A DNA stretch of 64,000 nt from Novosphingobium colocasiae (lineage in GTDB: Bacteria > Pseudomonadota > Alphaproteobacteria > Sphingomonadales > Sphingomonadaceae), in assembly GCF_014652555.1 (NCBI RefSeq), contig NZ_BMZA01000003.1:124001-188000 (forward strand), read 5' to 3'. Of this stretch, positions 37,778 through 47,204 are shown one piece after another. The notes beneath the pieces were generated by a model that saw nothing but the letters and a program-made list of their open reading frames with translations, made no database searches and was not told where the DNA came from. How positions within the stretch are numbered: position 1 is the first letter of the stretch; each line of letters begins with the position of its first letter. The position numbers and the translations under genes were made by a program.

Positions 37778-38391
37778 GCATGAACAAGGATTTCACGGCA
37801 TCTCCGAGTCGGCGGCGGGCAGTGCGCGGGGCAACCGCAGCGATCCTGCTCGCCGTGGCCGGCGCAGCGCAGGCGGCGCCGGCCGGGGAAGTGCCGCTGG
37901 CTGCGCCCGGCGCGCCGTCGCTGGCGGAAATGGTGGCCGCGGCGTTCAGCCGGGCGGCGCTGGCCAGCGCGCGCGGTGACGATGCGCAACTTTCCGTCGA
38001 ACTGCGCCAGATCGCGGCGATCGGTGCGCGCCCGCTGGTCGTCGATGCCGATCCGGTCCGCAACTGGCGCACGCTGGCGCGGATGGACAGTGTCGCACCG
38101 ATGCGCGGCAGCCCGCTGGGGCCGGGCTATCGTGCGGGGCAGGTCGATCCCGGCAGCCAGGAACGGTTCGAACAGCTCTTCCTGTCCGGCCGCAAGGCCA
38201 GTATCGCGCTGTCCTCCCCCGGCAACGCGCCGCTGGCACTGACGGTACTCGATGCCAACCGCAAACCGGTCTGCGAAGCGCGAGATGCGCGGCTGGCGTG
38301 CCACTGGATGCCGCTGTTCACGCAGCGCTACACCATCGAAGTGCGCAACAAGGGCGCGCAGACGGCTGATTACTTCCTGGTCGTGGAATAA
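37774..38391 (+). CDS. Exported protein encoded with the two-component system
   Basis: 205 aa; ATG overlaps the kinase stop (ATGA) and has a good GAGGAA ribosome site. Signal peptide (RAVRGATAAILLAVAGAAQA, cleavage before APAGEV). The mature part has two cysteines close together (KPVCEARDARLACHW), likely a disulfide, then a beta-rich end resembling a pre-peptidase or bacterial Ig-like sandwich (RYTIEVRNKGAQTADYFLVVE). Operon placement suggests it is an accessory or target protein of the sensor kinase; function unknown. Confidence 0.75.
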   Translation: MSMNKDFTASPSRRRAVRGATAAILLAVAGAAQAAPAGEVPLAAPGAPSLAEMVAAAFSRAALASARGDDAQLSVELRQIAAIGARPLVVDADPVRNWRTLARMDSVAPMRGSPLGPGYRAGQVDPGSQERFEQLFLSGRKASIALSSPGNAPLALTVLDANRKPVCEARDARLACHWMPLFTQRYTIEVRNKGAQTADYFLVVE

Positions 38392-38457
38392 GGCCCGGCT
38401 TCAGCAACCCGCTGACCACGTTAACCTTCCTGCTTTTGCGGCACGGCTTCCCGCGCT

Positions 38458-38688
38458 ATGACCGGCGGCATGAGAGGATCATGCGTTGTGTTAGCGGTGC
38501 TGGCGCTGGCTGGCTGCGCCAAGGCCGATAACGAGCCGGGACCGGGCGGGGTCACGATGGGCGAAGCCCGCGCGCTCGATGATGCCGCGCAGATGCTCGA
38601 CGCGCGCCGCCCGCCGCCAGAGCTTTACGCTCCGTCGCGCACCCGCTTGCCGCAGCAGGACGCATCGCAAACCGCCAACGGGAACTGA
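38458..38688 (+). CDS. Small putative lipoprotein
   Basis: 76 aa. The N-terminus (MTGGMRGSCVVLAVLALAGCAKAD) has a lipoprotein signal with lipobox LALAGC, so Cys20 would be lipidated. The rest is short and hydrophilic, probably disordered (DARRPPPELYAPSRTRLP). Convergent with arfB, 4 bases apart. No family recognised. Confidence 0.7.
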   Translation: MTGGMRGSCVVLAVLALAGCAKADNEPGPGGVTMGEARALDDAAQMLDARRPPPELYAPSRTRLPQQDASQTANGN

Positions 38689-38692
38689 AAGC

Positions 38693-39100
38693 TCAGTCGA
38701 AAGATACCTTGCCGCGCCCGGCCTTGACCGCGCCGCGCAGTTTCTTGCCTTTCAGCCGTTCCGTCTTGCCGACCCGGTTGATGCGGCTCTTGGCGCGCTG
38801 CTCGGGCAGGTTGTGCGCCTCGCGCAGCAGCTCGGCCAGCCGGTCGCGGGCATCGGTGCGGTTGGCTTCCTGGGTGCGGAACCGCCGCGCGGTCAGCACC
38901 AGTTCGCCGCGCGCGGTCATCCGGGTTCCGGCAAGTTCTCGCAAGCGGTGGAATACCGGCGGCGACAGCCGCAAGGCATAGACATCAAGCCGCAACTGGA
39001 CGGCGGTGGCGACCTTGTTGACGTTCTGGCCTCCCGGCCCCGAAGCGGTGATGAAACTTTCGCTCGCCAACGCATGGGCCCGGGCGATCACGTCATCCAT
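38693..39100 (-). CDS. arfB: Alternative ribosome-rescue factor ArfB (peptidyl-tRNA hydrolase)
   Basis: 135 aa, single class-I release-factor catalytic domain with the GGQ motif in ASGPGGQNVNKVAT and a basic C-terminal tail (KTERLKGKKLRGAVKAGRGK) that occupies the empty mRNA channel of stalled ribosomes. Lacks codon-recognition domains, which separates it from RF1/RF2. Overlaps the start side of the pseudouridine synthase gene's end by eight bases. Confidence 0.93.
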   Translation of the reverse strand: MDDVIARAHALASESFITASGPGGQNVNKVATAVQLRLDVYALRLSPPVFHRLRELAGTRMTARGELVLTARRFRTQEANRTDARDRLAELLREAHNLPEQRAKSRINRVGKTERLKGKKLRGAVKAGRGKVSFD

Positions 39101-39764
39101 CGCTGAAACCGAGTGCGGCGAAATCTGCCGGCAGCGGGCTCGTCGCGACGATCGGCGGCTTGTCGCCGCGCGGCACGGTCAATCCGGCGGCGTGCAGCAG
39201 CGTGCGCGATGCGCCCTTGCCCGGGCCTCCCTTGCCCGAACCGTACACCGGATCGCCCAGCAGAGGCGTGCCGAGGCCGGAGGCGGCGTGGACGCGGATC
39301 TGGTGTGTGCGGCCCGTCTCCGGGCGGAATTCCACCAGCGTCAGCCCGCCCTGCCGATCCAGCACGCGCCAGTGCGTGACCGCGGGCTTGCCCTTGCGTG
39401 CCGGGATCATCCGCCAGCCGTCCTTCTGGGTGCTGACTTTGGACAGCGCCAGTTCGATCGTCCCCGCATCCTCGGCCACCAGGCCCGCGACCACGCCGAG
39501 ATAGCGCTTTTCCACCAGCCGCTCCTCGAAGGCTGCGGCAAACCGCTTGAGCGCCTTGGGGTTGCGGGCGAGCAGCAGGCACCCGGACGTATCGCGATCG
39601 AGGCGGTGCACCGGGGCAGGGGACCGCTGGAAGCCCAGCCGCAGGTCTTCAAGATGATCGTCAAGCGAGCGGCCACCGGCGCGCGGCCGGTCGAGCGGGA
39701 GCCCGGCGGGCTTGTCGATGACGAGCGCTTCGCCGTCTTCGAACAGGATGGGGATCGCGGTCAT
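39093..39764 (-). CDS. RluA family pseudouridine synthase
   Basis: 223 aa RNA-modifying enzyme. The catalytic Asp lies in HRLDRDTSGCLLLAR, followed by KRYLGVVAG and the C-terminal RTHQIRVHAASGLGTPLLGD signature. There is no S4 domain, so the target (23S or tRNA uridine) cannot be named. Same strand as arfB, which overlaps it by 8 bases, and overlapping the aminotransferase gene by 4 bases upstream. Confidence 0.92.
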   Translation of the reverse strand: MTAIPILFEDGEALVIDKPAGLPLDRPRAGGRSLDDHLEDLRLGFQRSPAPVHRLDRDTSGCLLLARNPKALKRFAAAFEERLVEKRYLGVVAGLVAEDAGTIELALSKVSTQKDGWRMIPARKGKPAVTHWRVLDRQGGLTLVEFRPETGRTHQIRVHAASGLGTPLLGDPVYGSGKGGPGKGASRTLLHAAGLTVPRGDKPPIVATSPLPADFAALGFSDG

Positions 39765-40930
39765 GCCAGGGCCTTTGCAATGCGGCGCAGCGCTTCTTCC
39801 AGCCGCGCATCATCGGCCGCGAAGCTGATGCGAAAACCGTCCTGCCCGCCGAACGCCGATGCCGGAACAAGCGCTACGCCGTGTTCCAGCAGGTGCAGCG
39901 CCAACTTGCCGTCATCATTGTCGAACCGGTCCATCAGCGGCGCGGCATCGACCATGCAGTAGAACGCGCCGTCCGGCACCGGGGTGGCAAGGCCGGGAAT
40001 GGCGTTGATCGCCCGCACCACCATGTCGCGGCGGGCGCGGAACCGTTCCCGCCAGTCCAGCAGGAAGTCCTGCGGTCCCTCCAGCGCGGCAACGGCGGCG
40101 GCCTGGCTGATGGAGCAGGGGTTGCTGGTGGAATGCGACTGGACCGCTTCCATGCCCTTGATAAGCCATTCGGGCCCGGTCGACACGCCGATGCGGAAGC
40201 CGGTCATAGCGTGGCTCTTGGATACGCCCGAGACGGTCAGGATGCGATCCGCCAGATCCGGGCACAAGTTGGCCAGCGTGGCGTGTGCGCCGCCGCCGTA
40301 GCGGATCGGGGCGTAGATATCGTCCGACATCACCATCACGCGCGGATGGCGGCGCAGGACTTCGCCGATCGCCAGCAGCGTCTCGGCCGGATAGCACGCG
40401 CCGGTCGGGTTGCCGGGGCTGTTGATCAGCACCCACAGGGTGCGCGGCCCGACCTGCGCTTCGAGATCGGCGGCGGTGAACCGGAAGTTGTCCTTGGCGT
40501 GCGTGATCAGCGGCACCACGCTGCCGCCAGCAAAGCGCACGATTTCGGGGTAGGACACCCACCACGGCGATGGCACGATCACTTCATCGCCTTCGCTGAC
40601 GGTGGCCATCAGCGCGTTGAAGATCGCCTGCTTGCCACCCGCCGTCACCAGCACCCGCGACGGCTGCGTAGCGATGCCGAGGTCGCGGACGAAATGCAGC
40701 ACTGCCGCCTGCTTGAGGCGCGCGGTGCCGCCCACCGCGGTATAGCGGGTATCCCCCGCATCGAGCGCGGCCTTGGCGGCGGCGACGACGTGGGCCGGGG
40801 TGGCGAAATCGGGTTCGCCGACCGAGAGCGAGATGACATCGCGGCCGGCCTCGCGCAGGGCGATGGCGCGGTCGGTCATGGCGCCCGTCTGTGACGGGGC
40901 GATGCGGGACAGTGCTGTGGAGGTATGCAT
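39761..40930 (-). CDS. Class I/II PLP-dependent aminotransferase (aspartate aminotransferase type)
   Basis: 389 aa. N-terminal SLSVGEPDFATPAHVVAAAK, the substrate-binding region and PLP-lysine motif VSGVSKSHAMTGFRIG (K in SKSHAM). Sequence is closest to the aspartate aminotransferase subgroup Ib (AspC/AatA type), although prephenate aminotransferase activity is common in this clade. ATG overlaps the pabBC stop codon by one base (TGATG), and the next gene downstream overlaps by 4 bases, giving pabBC-aat-rlu-arfB as one operon. Confidence 0.9.
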   Translation of the reverse strand: MHTSTALSRIAPSQTGAMTDRAIALREAGRDVISLSVGEPDFATPAHVVAAAKAALDAGDTRYTAVGGTARLKQAAVLHFVRDLGIATQPSRVLVTAGGKQAIFNALMATVSEGDEVIVPSPWWVSYPEIVRFAGGSVVPLITHAKDNFRFTAADLEAQVGPRTLWVLINSPGNPTGACYPAETLLAIGEVLRRHPRVMVMSDDIYAPIRYGGGAHATLANLCPDLADRILTVSGVSKSHAMTGFRIGVSTGPEWLIKGMEAVQSHSTSNPCSISQAAAVAALEGPQDFLLDWRERFRARRDMVVRAINAIPGLATPVPDGAFYCMVDAAPLMDRFDNDDGKLALHLLEHGVALVPASAFGGQDGFRISFAADDARLEEALRRIAKALA

Positions 40931-42741
40931 CAGGTGAGCAGCCGCGCCGGGCTGAGGCCGCGCAGGGCATTGCCGATCAGGAAGCCGTCGGCCAGATCGT
41001 CCAGCGTCAATTCCGCCTCGATCGCGCGGCCTTCTTCGATCAGGGCGCGGCGCAGGACGCCGGGCAGGAGGCCCAGCCCCGCTGCCGGGGTCAGCAGGAC
41101 GCCGTCACGCTCGACGAACAGATTGGTAAACGTGCCTTCAGTGACGGTGCCGTCATCGCGCAGGAACAATGCCTCGTGCGCGCCGGCCTGCTGCGCGATG
41201 GCAAGCGCGCTGGCGTAGAATTCGCGATCCGATGTCTTGTGCGCCAGCCGCCAGTCCCGGCTGTCGACCGGCAGGCGCAGCACCGCCACGTCCGCCGGGT
41301 CGGGCAGCGGCGCAGGCAGGTCTGACAGTTCGAGCGCATAGGCCCCCGATCGCGCGGCAACGAGGCGCAGCTTCGACGGCCGCTCGGCATCGAAGCACAG
41401 CGCCTGGATGGCGTTGCGCACCGCGTGGCGATCGAAAGCGAAGCCCAGCGTTTCCGCGCTCGCCCGGATGCGTTCGAGGTGCAGTTCAAGCAGGGGAATG
41501 CCGTCGTCCGGCGTGAACTTCATCGTCTCGATCAGATCGAACCGGGCGGGAGAGGCGGCACTGGCCGAAACGCGCACAAAACCCCCTTTGACCAGACACT
41601 CGCGCCATTCGCCGAGCATCTCGGAATCCGCGACCACCGCGCCGCCGACCCCCAACACCGCCGTGCCGCCCGTGCCGGAAACGTCCGGCGTCAGGCGCAG
41701 AGTGCGGATTGCCACATTAAACGCCGCATCGCCAGTAGGTTCGATCCAGCCGATGCTGCCGCAGTAGGGACCGCGCGCGGCCGCCTCGGTCCGGGCGATC
41801 AGCTCCATCGCCCTGATCTTCGGCGCGCCGGTGATCGATCCGCAGGGAAACAGCGCGCGCAGCAGATCAAGTGCGGTCTTGCCCGGGGCCAGCCGGGCGC
41901 TGACGGTCGAAACCATCTGGTGCACGGTGGGAAAGCTTTCGACCGCGAACGGCGCATCGACGCGCACGCTGCCTGGCTGCGCCACGCGCGAAAGATCGTT
42001 GCGCAGCAGATCGACGATCATCAGGTTTTCGGCGCGGTCCTTGGCCGAACTTTCCAGTTCGGCGCGCAGGCTCGCGTCTTCGGCCGGGGTGGGGCCGCGC
42101 GGGCGGGTGCCCTTCATCGGCTTGGTCCGCACCTTTCGCCCGCGCAGGGCGAAGAACAGTTCGGGCGAAAAGCTGAGCAGCCAGTGCGAGCCGTCGAACA
42201 CCACCCCGCCATATCCGGCGCGCGCCGCCGGGCGGATCGCGGCGTAGAGCGCCAGCGGATCGCCCCGCCACGAACCGCTGAGCGGGATCGTCAGGTTGGC
42301 CTGATAGATGTCGCCCGCGTGGATTGCCTCGCGGATCGTGGTGAATCCGGCCTGGTAGTCCGCCAGCCCGGTCGCGGGGTCGAGCGGGCCGATCTGCGGT
42401 GATTCGCCCTGTCCGGCCAGGGCCGCCAGCCGCTGCTCCACGGCGTCGGGCGCGATCGTCTCGACGCTTTCGAAAGCACCGAACCAGACCAGCGGTCCGG
42501 CCGCACCGGTCTTGCCCTCCAGCAGCGGGCGCAGGCGCGGCTCCAGCGCCAGCCCCGCTTCGTAGGCAAGGTAGCCGCCCAGAGTGTGCCCGGCGCGCGA
42601 CAGCGCCTCCATCCGCGCCAGCGCCGGGGCCACGTCATCGGCATGGCGCGCCACGACGATCTCGACCGGCCGGGTCAGCAGCCGGGCGGATGCGGCACCC
42701 TCGGTGCGGGCGTCGTCGAGGAGGATGAAAGGTTCGGGCAT
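40930..42741 (-). CDS. pabB: Fused aminodeoxychorismate synthase I / aminodeoxychorismate lyase
   Basis: 603 aa bifunctional protein for p-aminobenzoate in folate synthesis. Residues 1 to about 380 are the chorismate-binding PabB domain ([51 protein letters not shown]). The last 200 residues are a class IV PLP aminotransferase-like 4-amino-4-deoxychorismate lyase domain (PabC), with [20 protein letters not shown]. The fusion means one polypeptide does both steps; the glutaminase PabA is not in the window. Confidence 0.93.
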   Translation of the reverse strand: MPEPFILLDDARTEGAASARLLTRPVEIVVARHADDVAPALARMEALSRAGHTLGGYLAYEAGLALEPRLRPLLEGKTGAAGPLVWFGAFESVETIAPDAVEQRLAALAGQGESPQIGPLDPATGLADYQAGFTTIREAIHAGDIYQANLTIPLSGSWRGDPLALYAAIRPAARAGYGGVVFDGSHWLLSFSPELFFALRGRKVRTKPMKGTRPRGPTPAEDASLRAELESSAKDRAENLMIVDLLRNDLSRVAQPGSVRVDAPFAVESFPTVHQMVSTVSARLAPGKTALDLLRALFPCGSITGAPKIRAMELIARTEAAARGPYCGSIGWIEPTGDAAFNVAIRTLRLTPDVSGTGGTAVLGVGGAVVADSEMLGEWRECLVKGGFVRVSASAASPARFDLIETMKFTPDDGIPLLELHLERIRASAETLGFAFDRHAVRNAIQALCFDAERPSKLRLVAARSGAYALELSDLPAPLPDPADVAVLRLPVDSRDWRLAHKTSDREFYASALAIAQQAGAHEALFLRDDGTVTEGTFTNLFVERDGVLLTPAAGLGLLPGVLRRALIEEGRAIEAELTLDDLADGFLIGNALRGLSPARLLT

Positions 42742-42860
42742 GGCGGATCAGGGTAATGGCCCTTAGCGGCCATTTGTCGCAGTGGCAAAATCCCTCTCGC
42801 ACAGGCCCGGTGCGCGCATTATCAACGGTTGCGGATAACCATGGCGGGAGCCCGAAACTG

Positions 42861-44459
42861 ATGAGCGAAATCTTCCTCGGGCTGGGCGGCAACGGTGAAC
42901 GCCAGACATTGCTGCTGGGTCGCGCCAACCGCCACGGCCTTGTCGCCGGGGCTACCGGAACCGGCAAGACGGTCACCCTGCAGACCATCGCCGAGCAGTT
43001 CTCCGCCGCCGGGGTGCCGGTGTTCCTCGCTGACGTGAAAGGCGACCTGTCGGGCATTTCGATGTCCGGCAGCCCGCAGTTCAAGCATGCCGACGCGCTG
43101 GAATCGCGAGCGAAGGAGCTGGGCATCACCGATTATGCCTATTCCGACAATCCGGCGATCTTCTGGGACATCTACGGCGAACTGGGCCACCCGGTGCGGA
43201 CCACCATTTCGGAAATGGGACCGCTGCTGCTGGCGCGGCTGATGGATTTGAACGAGACGCAGGAAGGCGTGCTCAACATCGCGTTTCGCTATGCCGACGA
43301 ACAGGGCCTGCTGCTGCTTGATCTGGAAGACCTGCAGGCGATGCTGGCTTATGCGGCGGAGAACGCCTCCGCGCTTTCGGCGAAGTACGGCAACATCACC
43401 AAGGCCAGCGTCGGCACCATCCAGCGCCAGCTCCTCGCGCTCGACAGCCAGAGCGCGGCGCGCTTCTTCGGCGAGCCGGCGCTGGAAATCCAGGATTTCA
43501 TCCGCTGCGACGATCAGGGCCGGGGCTATATCAATATCCTTGCCGCCGAAAAGCTGATGCAGAGCCCCAAGCTCTACGCCACCTTCCTGCTGTGGCTGCT
43601 GTCCGAACTGTTCGAGGCGCTGCCCGAGGTGGGCGATCCCGACAAGCCCAAGCTGGTGTTCTTCTTCGACGAGGCGCACCTGCTGTTCGACGATGCGCCC
43701 AAGGCTTTGCAGGACAAGGTGGAGCAGGTGGTGCGGCTGGTCCGCTCCAAGGGCGTGGGCGTCTATTTCGTGACGCAGAACCCGATCGACATTCCCGAGG
43801 ATATCGCCGGCCAGCTCGGCAATCGCGTCCAGCACGCGCTGCGCGCCTTCACCCCGCGCGACAAGAAGGCGATCAAGGCGGCGGCGGAAACCTTCCGCAT
43901 CAATCCCGACCTGGACGTCGAAACCGCGATCACCGAGCTGAAGGTGGGCGAGGCGCTGGTGTCCACGCTTGATGAGGAAGGCGCGCCCACGGTGGTCCAG
44001 CGCACCCTGATCGCGCCGCCGCGCTCGCGGCTGGGCTCGGTGACCGCCAAGGAACGCGCTATCGTTCAGTCGATTTCACCGTGCGACGGCAAGTACGATA
44101 CGGCCGTCAACCGGGAAAGCGCCGGCGAAGTGCTGGCCGCCAAGGCTGCCGATGCGGCGGCCACCGCGCAGGAAGTGGCCGAAAAGGGCCGCGACGAAGT
44201 GGCGCGGCAGGAACGCAAGAGCCCCGGCCTGTGGGATGGCATCGGTGGCAAGGTCGCCAAGGCCGCCGCCGGCGCGGCAGCGGCCAGCGCCGGCTCAATC
44301 CTGGCGCAGAAAATGCAGGGCAAGACCAGCCGCGCCAGCCCCCAGGCCTCGGCCGCCAGTGCGGCGGCGGGCACGGTGGGCGATGTGCTGGGCAAGGCCA
44401 TCGGCTTCCCCGGCCTTGGCCGCTTCGCGCGCAACCTGATCGGCGGCCTGATGCGGTGA
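42861..44459 (+). CDS. HerA-type ATPase (DUF853 family)
   Basis: Predicted hexameric DNA- or nucleic-acid-pumping ATPase of 532 aa, DUF853/NPT1 group. It starts [20 protein letters not shown], contains the P-loop [17 protein letters not shown], the Walker [15 protein letters not shown] and the sensor region [15 protein letters not shown]. The C-terminal 100 residues are Ala-rich and low complexity. Function in this family is uncharacterised. The gene lies just outside the genomic island. Confidence 0.85.
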   Translation: MSEIFLGLGGNGERQTLLLGRANRHGLVAGATGTGKTVTLQTIAEQFSAAGVPVFLADVKGDLSGISMSGSPQFKHADALESRAKELGITDYAYSDNPAIFWDIYGELGHPVRTTISEMGPLLLARLMDLNETQEGVLNIAFRYADEQGLLLLDLEDLQAMLAYAAENASALSAKYGNITKASVGTIQRQLLALDSQSAARFFGEPALEIQDFIRCDDQGRGYINILAAEKLMQSPKLYATFLLWLLSELFEALPEVGDPDKPKLVFFFDEAHLLFDDAPKALQDKVEQVVRLVRSKGVGVYFVTQNPIDIPEDIAGQLGNRVQHALRAFTPRDKKAIKAAAETFRINPDLDVETAITELKVGEALVSTLDEEGAPTVVQRTLIAPPRSRLGSVTAKERAIVQSISPCDGKYDTAVNRESAGEVLAAKAADAAATAQEVAEKGRDEVARQERKSPGLWDGIGGKVAKAAAGAAAASAGSILAQKMQGKTSRASPQASAASAAAGTVGDVLGKAIGFPGLGRFARNLIGGLMR

Positions 44460-44844
44460 GGCACTTTCGCGCTTTCAGGGAAGACACCTTGTAGGGCTTA
44501 TCGCGCGCAACGGCTTTTCGGGCGGCCAGATCGGTAAGCGTGACGTCACCTCTATGTCGGTTTCGATGCCGTCGGATGCCGTCACATACACAGAATTCGC
44601 CCGGATGCCGACTGACGCGCCAACCGTGGAAACTTTTAAACTTTGGGGAATCCTCCGGACACTTATCAACATGCCCGGAAGAAAAATGGTGCCAGAAGAG
44701 GACTCGCATCGGGCACCCAAGAGGCTGATTTTCCCTGCAAATAGGCAGTGGAAAATCACCGGCACCATCAATAGCACCAACACATCGTCTGGAAAAGGCT
44801 GGACGTGCCCGGATAGGGGCAAAATCACGCCGTTCGACAGCCGC
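44460..44844. other. Island edge, no supported gene
   Basis: 385 bases between the DUF853 gene and the first island gene, visibly poorer in GC than the neighbours. It contains the tRNA-derived repeat at 44686-44706. A minus-strand frame (44475-44924) could encode about 149 residues with a hydrophobic patch but resembles nothing known and overlaps the next gene. Confidence 0.5.
44686..44706 (+). repeat. Left attachment-site copy (tRNA-Leu 3' end remnant)
   Basis: ATGGTGCC-AGAAGAGGACTCG repeats the 3' end of the tRNA-Leu gene at 60744-60765, with one C missing. The uninterrupted identity CCAGAAGAGGACTCG covers 15 bases (44692-44706 against 60751-60765), in direct orientation. It marks the far edge of the element integrated at the tRNA gene. 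Confidence 0.75.
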
Positions 44845-46086
44845 TTAATAATAGCCGTAGGGCGGGCGAAACGCATGATCGTCATCGTCGCCGAACAGCC
44901 TGTTCTTCTCAAAACGCTGCTCAAGACCGTCAGCCGAAAGCGCCGCCTCGCGCGAAGCCAGCCTGCGCTCGGCTAGGCTTAGGAATTCGGCGACACGGCC
45001 GGTGCGCCCGGACATTTCCTCACCGCGCAAATTTGTCACCAGCCGCCTCAGCCGATCAAGCGCGGCCATCTCTTCGAGCACCTCATCCAAGGCCTTGCCG
45101 CGACGCTCGGCGATATGGTCCCTGCGAAGGGCGAGTTCGCGCTGGCGCCGAGCCTCCGCTTCCCTTCGCGCCTGCTCCTCGCGCTTGAGACGATCGTCCT
45201 TCTTCGCCGCCGCCAGCACGGCGATGCCCACCGCGATGTCGCTCGCCATGTTCTCAATCCGCTGGACCTTGGCATCCTTGAACGAACGCCGCGGGCTGCC
45301 GCCGAGCAGATATGAATTCTCCAGCTCGAACGCGAGCTGGCCGGTGGGATGATAATCCCATTCGGGGCCGCGCAAGGACGAGAAGCTGAAATCGTCGTCA
45401 TCCCAACTGCTGGGATTGTTCCAGCGGCGCGCGCGGCGCTTTCGGGCGGCCTCCTGCTCGGCGAGCTCCTTCTCGGTCGGCACGTGCTTTTCGCGCCGGA
45501 CCCCCTCGCTGATCGAAAAGGCGATCGTCTCGCCTTCGCATTGGAAGCTCGCGGATTTCTCGCCACGCGCCAGCTTGATCCCCAGCGCTTCCGCCGCTGC
45601 CACGATGCGACCAAGCGCGAGTTCCAGGCGGTCGATCGAGGCCGGCGCGACGCTGACCTTGATGACGTTCAAGCCTTCGACCGTGACGAGGCCGTTGATC
45701 GAGGAAGGCTTCGCCTTGCGGAGCTGAGCGATCGTCCGATCGACGATCGGGTTCACCGGCAAAACCGCGTCCGCATCGATGGACGATGCGAGCAGACGGG
45801 CGTTCTCGCGCGCGGTCGCGATCACCTCGGGCTCCGGTCCCAATTGACCAGCCGCGATGGTGATCCTGTCGGACGTGCCAGCCTTGGCTTTCGGCAATGG
45901 GGTTTGCTTGACCGCTTTTCCCGCAGCCTTCTTCGCCCACCATCCCAGTGGCGGGTTCGGGATATCGTGCTTCTTGCAAATCTTGTGGAGGGCGACGTCC
46001 GAGAGGGCAAATTCCTTCGCCAAGTGGGTCATGGGTTTCGACCACACCAGGTCGTAGAATTCCTCCCGGGTGAACACCCTCGACAT
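44845..46086 (-). CDS. Hypothetical island protein with N-terminal DNA-binding-like region
   Basis: 413 aa, starting MSRVFTREEFYDLVWSKPMTHLA. The N-terminal 60 residues (REEFYDLVWSKPMTHLAKEF, LSDVALHKICKKHDIPNPP) recur in many unrelated hypothetical proteins and look like a small helix-turn-helix. The rest is charged, with an R/E-rich coiled coil (about 310-350). No catalytic motif is seen. It is the first island gene, transcribed toward the att copy. A ribosome site AGAGGCAGC precedes the ATG. Confidence 0.7.
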   Translation of the reverse strand: MSRVFTREEFYDLVWSKPMTHLAKEFALSDVALHKICKKHDIPNPPLGWWAKKAAGKAVKQTPLPKAKAGTSDRITIAAGQLGPEPEVIATARENARLLASSIDADAVLPVNPIVDRTIAQLRKAKPSSINGLVTVEGLNVIKVSVAPASIDRLELALGRIVAAAEALGIKLARGEKSASFQCEGETIAFSISEGVRREKHVPTEKELAEQEAARKRRARRWNNPSSWDDDDFSFSSLRGPEWDYHPTGQLAFELENSYLLGGSPRRSFKDAKVQRIENMASDIAVGIAVLAAAKKDDRLKREEQARREAEARRQRELALRRDHIAERRGKALDEVLEEMAALDRLRRLVTNLRGEEMSGRTGRVAEFLSLAERRLASREAALSADGLEQRFEKNRLFGDDDDHAFRPPYGYY

Positions 46087-46219
46087 TCAGCTGCCTCTCT
46101 TTGGCTTGGATAGGGTCGGCCGTAATCGGAATTCATGACATTGCCGAAGGGGCATTGGCCGTTCAGCTGCGGGGCAGCCGCAATTTTCGCTGTAAGGCGA
46201 TCGCCGAACCCGGATCATC

Positions 46220-46834
46220 TCAATAGCCCGAGTAGCGCCCTGGACGGTGGTAGGCGAACATGACGCCGTTCAAGGCCACCGCGCTCAGGATCGAATAGCC
46301 GACCTTCGCGAGACCGACGAGCGGCAGCGAGACGCCGATAATGACCATGTCGAACATCATCTGCGTGAGCCCAGCGTTCCAGCCCCGTCTGTCCTGGAGA
46401 AGAAGGGCGACGATGCCGATGCCGCCGACGCTCGCCTTGTGCCGCGCCAGGGAGAGAACCCCCATCCCGATGAGCGATCCGCCGAAAATTGCGGCAAAGG
46501 CTGGCTGGACACTGCTCAAATGCAGCCAGAGCGGTATGAACCGCGAGAGCGCGGCCAGGATGACCATCGCGCCGAACGATTTGATCGTGAACGTCACGCC
46601 CATGCTCTTCTGCGCGAGGAGAAAGAATGGCAGGTTGATCGCAACGAACAGCGAACCAATCGGCCATCCCATCGCATAGGACAGCACCAGCGCAATGCCG
46701 GCCACGCCTGCCGTGACCAGGCCCGCAGCTTTCAAGATCACGAGCCCGAACGCGACGAAACTCGAGCCCATAAGCAGCGCATGGGCATCTTCAAGTCGCG
46801 AGTGCGGTGGCGCGGCCTGCGGTCTTGTCGACAT
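46220..46834 (-). CDS. YitT/DUF161 family membrane protein
   Basis: 204 aa with about five to six membrane segments (for example ALLMGSSFVAFGLVILKAAG, GVAGIALVLSYAM, SLFVAINLPFFLL, GVGYSILSAVAL). The family motif in the first half (GLVTAGVAGIAL) fits YitT. It lacks the C-terminal DUF2179 domain of larger members. Located 8 bases after a small hypothetical gene in the same direction. Substrate unknown. The start at 46834 (MSTRPQ) is the most likely; longer frames upstream overlap the next gene. Confidence 0.72.
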   Translation of the reverse strand: MSTRPQAAPPHSRLEDAHALLMGSSFVAFGLVILKAAGLVTAGVAGIALVLSYAMGWPIGSLFVAINLPFFLLAQKSMGVTFTIKSFGAMVILAALSRFIPLWLHLSSVQPAFAAIFGGSLIGMGVLSLARHKASVGGIGIVALLLQDRRGWNAGLTQMMFDMVIIGVSLPLVGLAKVGYSILSAVALNGVMFAYHRPGRYSGY

Positions 46835-46842
46835 GATCTGAA

Positions 46843-47202
46843 TCAGCGGTCGCGGAGCGTAGTTCTGGCCCATGAGAAGAACTCGCGATACTTTGCGCGC
46901 GTCGAATCCCGCGAGGCTTGATAGTCGGGATTGTCCAGCTCGATCGCGACAACCGGCCATGACGCCTGATGCAGCGCCAAGGCGGAGCATAGCGCGGAAA
47001 AGCGGGCACGAAACTGCGCACGCAGTTCAGGGGAGGCGATCGACTGCTCGAAAAGAGTGGAGATTTCGGCGCGATGCACAGCGATCTGGCGTCGCAGCTC
47101 GATTGCATCCCTGCGGTGTGCCTCGAAGTCGCTGTCGTTCCGAGCCGAGGATGCAGTCAGCGTCGCCTCAAAAGCGGCTATCGAAGCGATCAGCGCCTTC
47201 AT
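46843..47202 (-). CDS. Small hypothetical protein
   Basis: 119 aa, acidic and helical (MKALIASIAAFEATLTASS, RDAIELRRQIAVHRAEIST), with no recognised domain, no signal peptide and no membrane segment. It sits between ilvE (its ATG is 2 bases after the ilvE stop) and the YitT-like gene, so the three are co-transcribed. Its role is not known. Confidence 0.6.
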   Translation of the reverse strand: MKALIASIAAFEATLTASSARNDSDFEAHRRDAIELRRQIAVHRAEISTLFEQSIASPELRAQFRARFSALCSALALHQASWPVVAIELDNPDYQASRDSTRAKYREFFSWARTTLRDR

Positions 47203-47204
47203 GG

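Noticed and set aside
44475..44924. Minus-strand 149-codon frame spanning the left attachment site
   Set aside because: It overlaps the start of the adjacent island gene's 3' end, crosses the tRNA-derived repeat and has no recognised family or ribosome site. It was left as intergenic.
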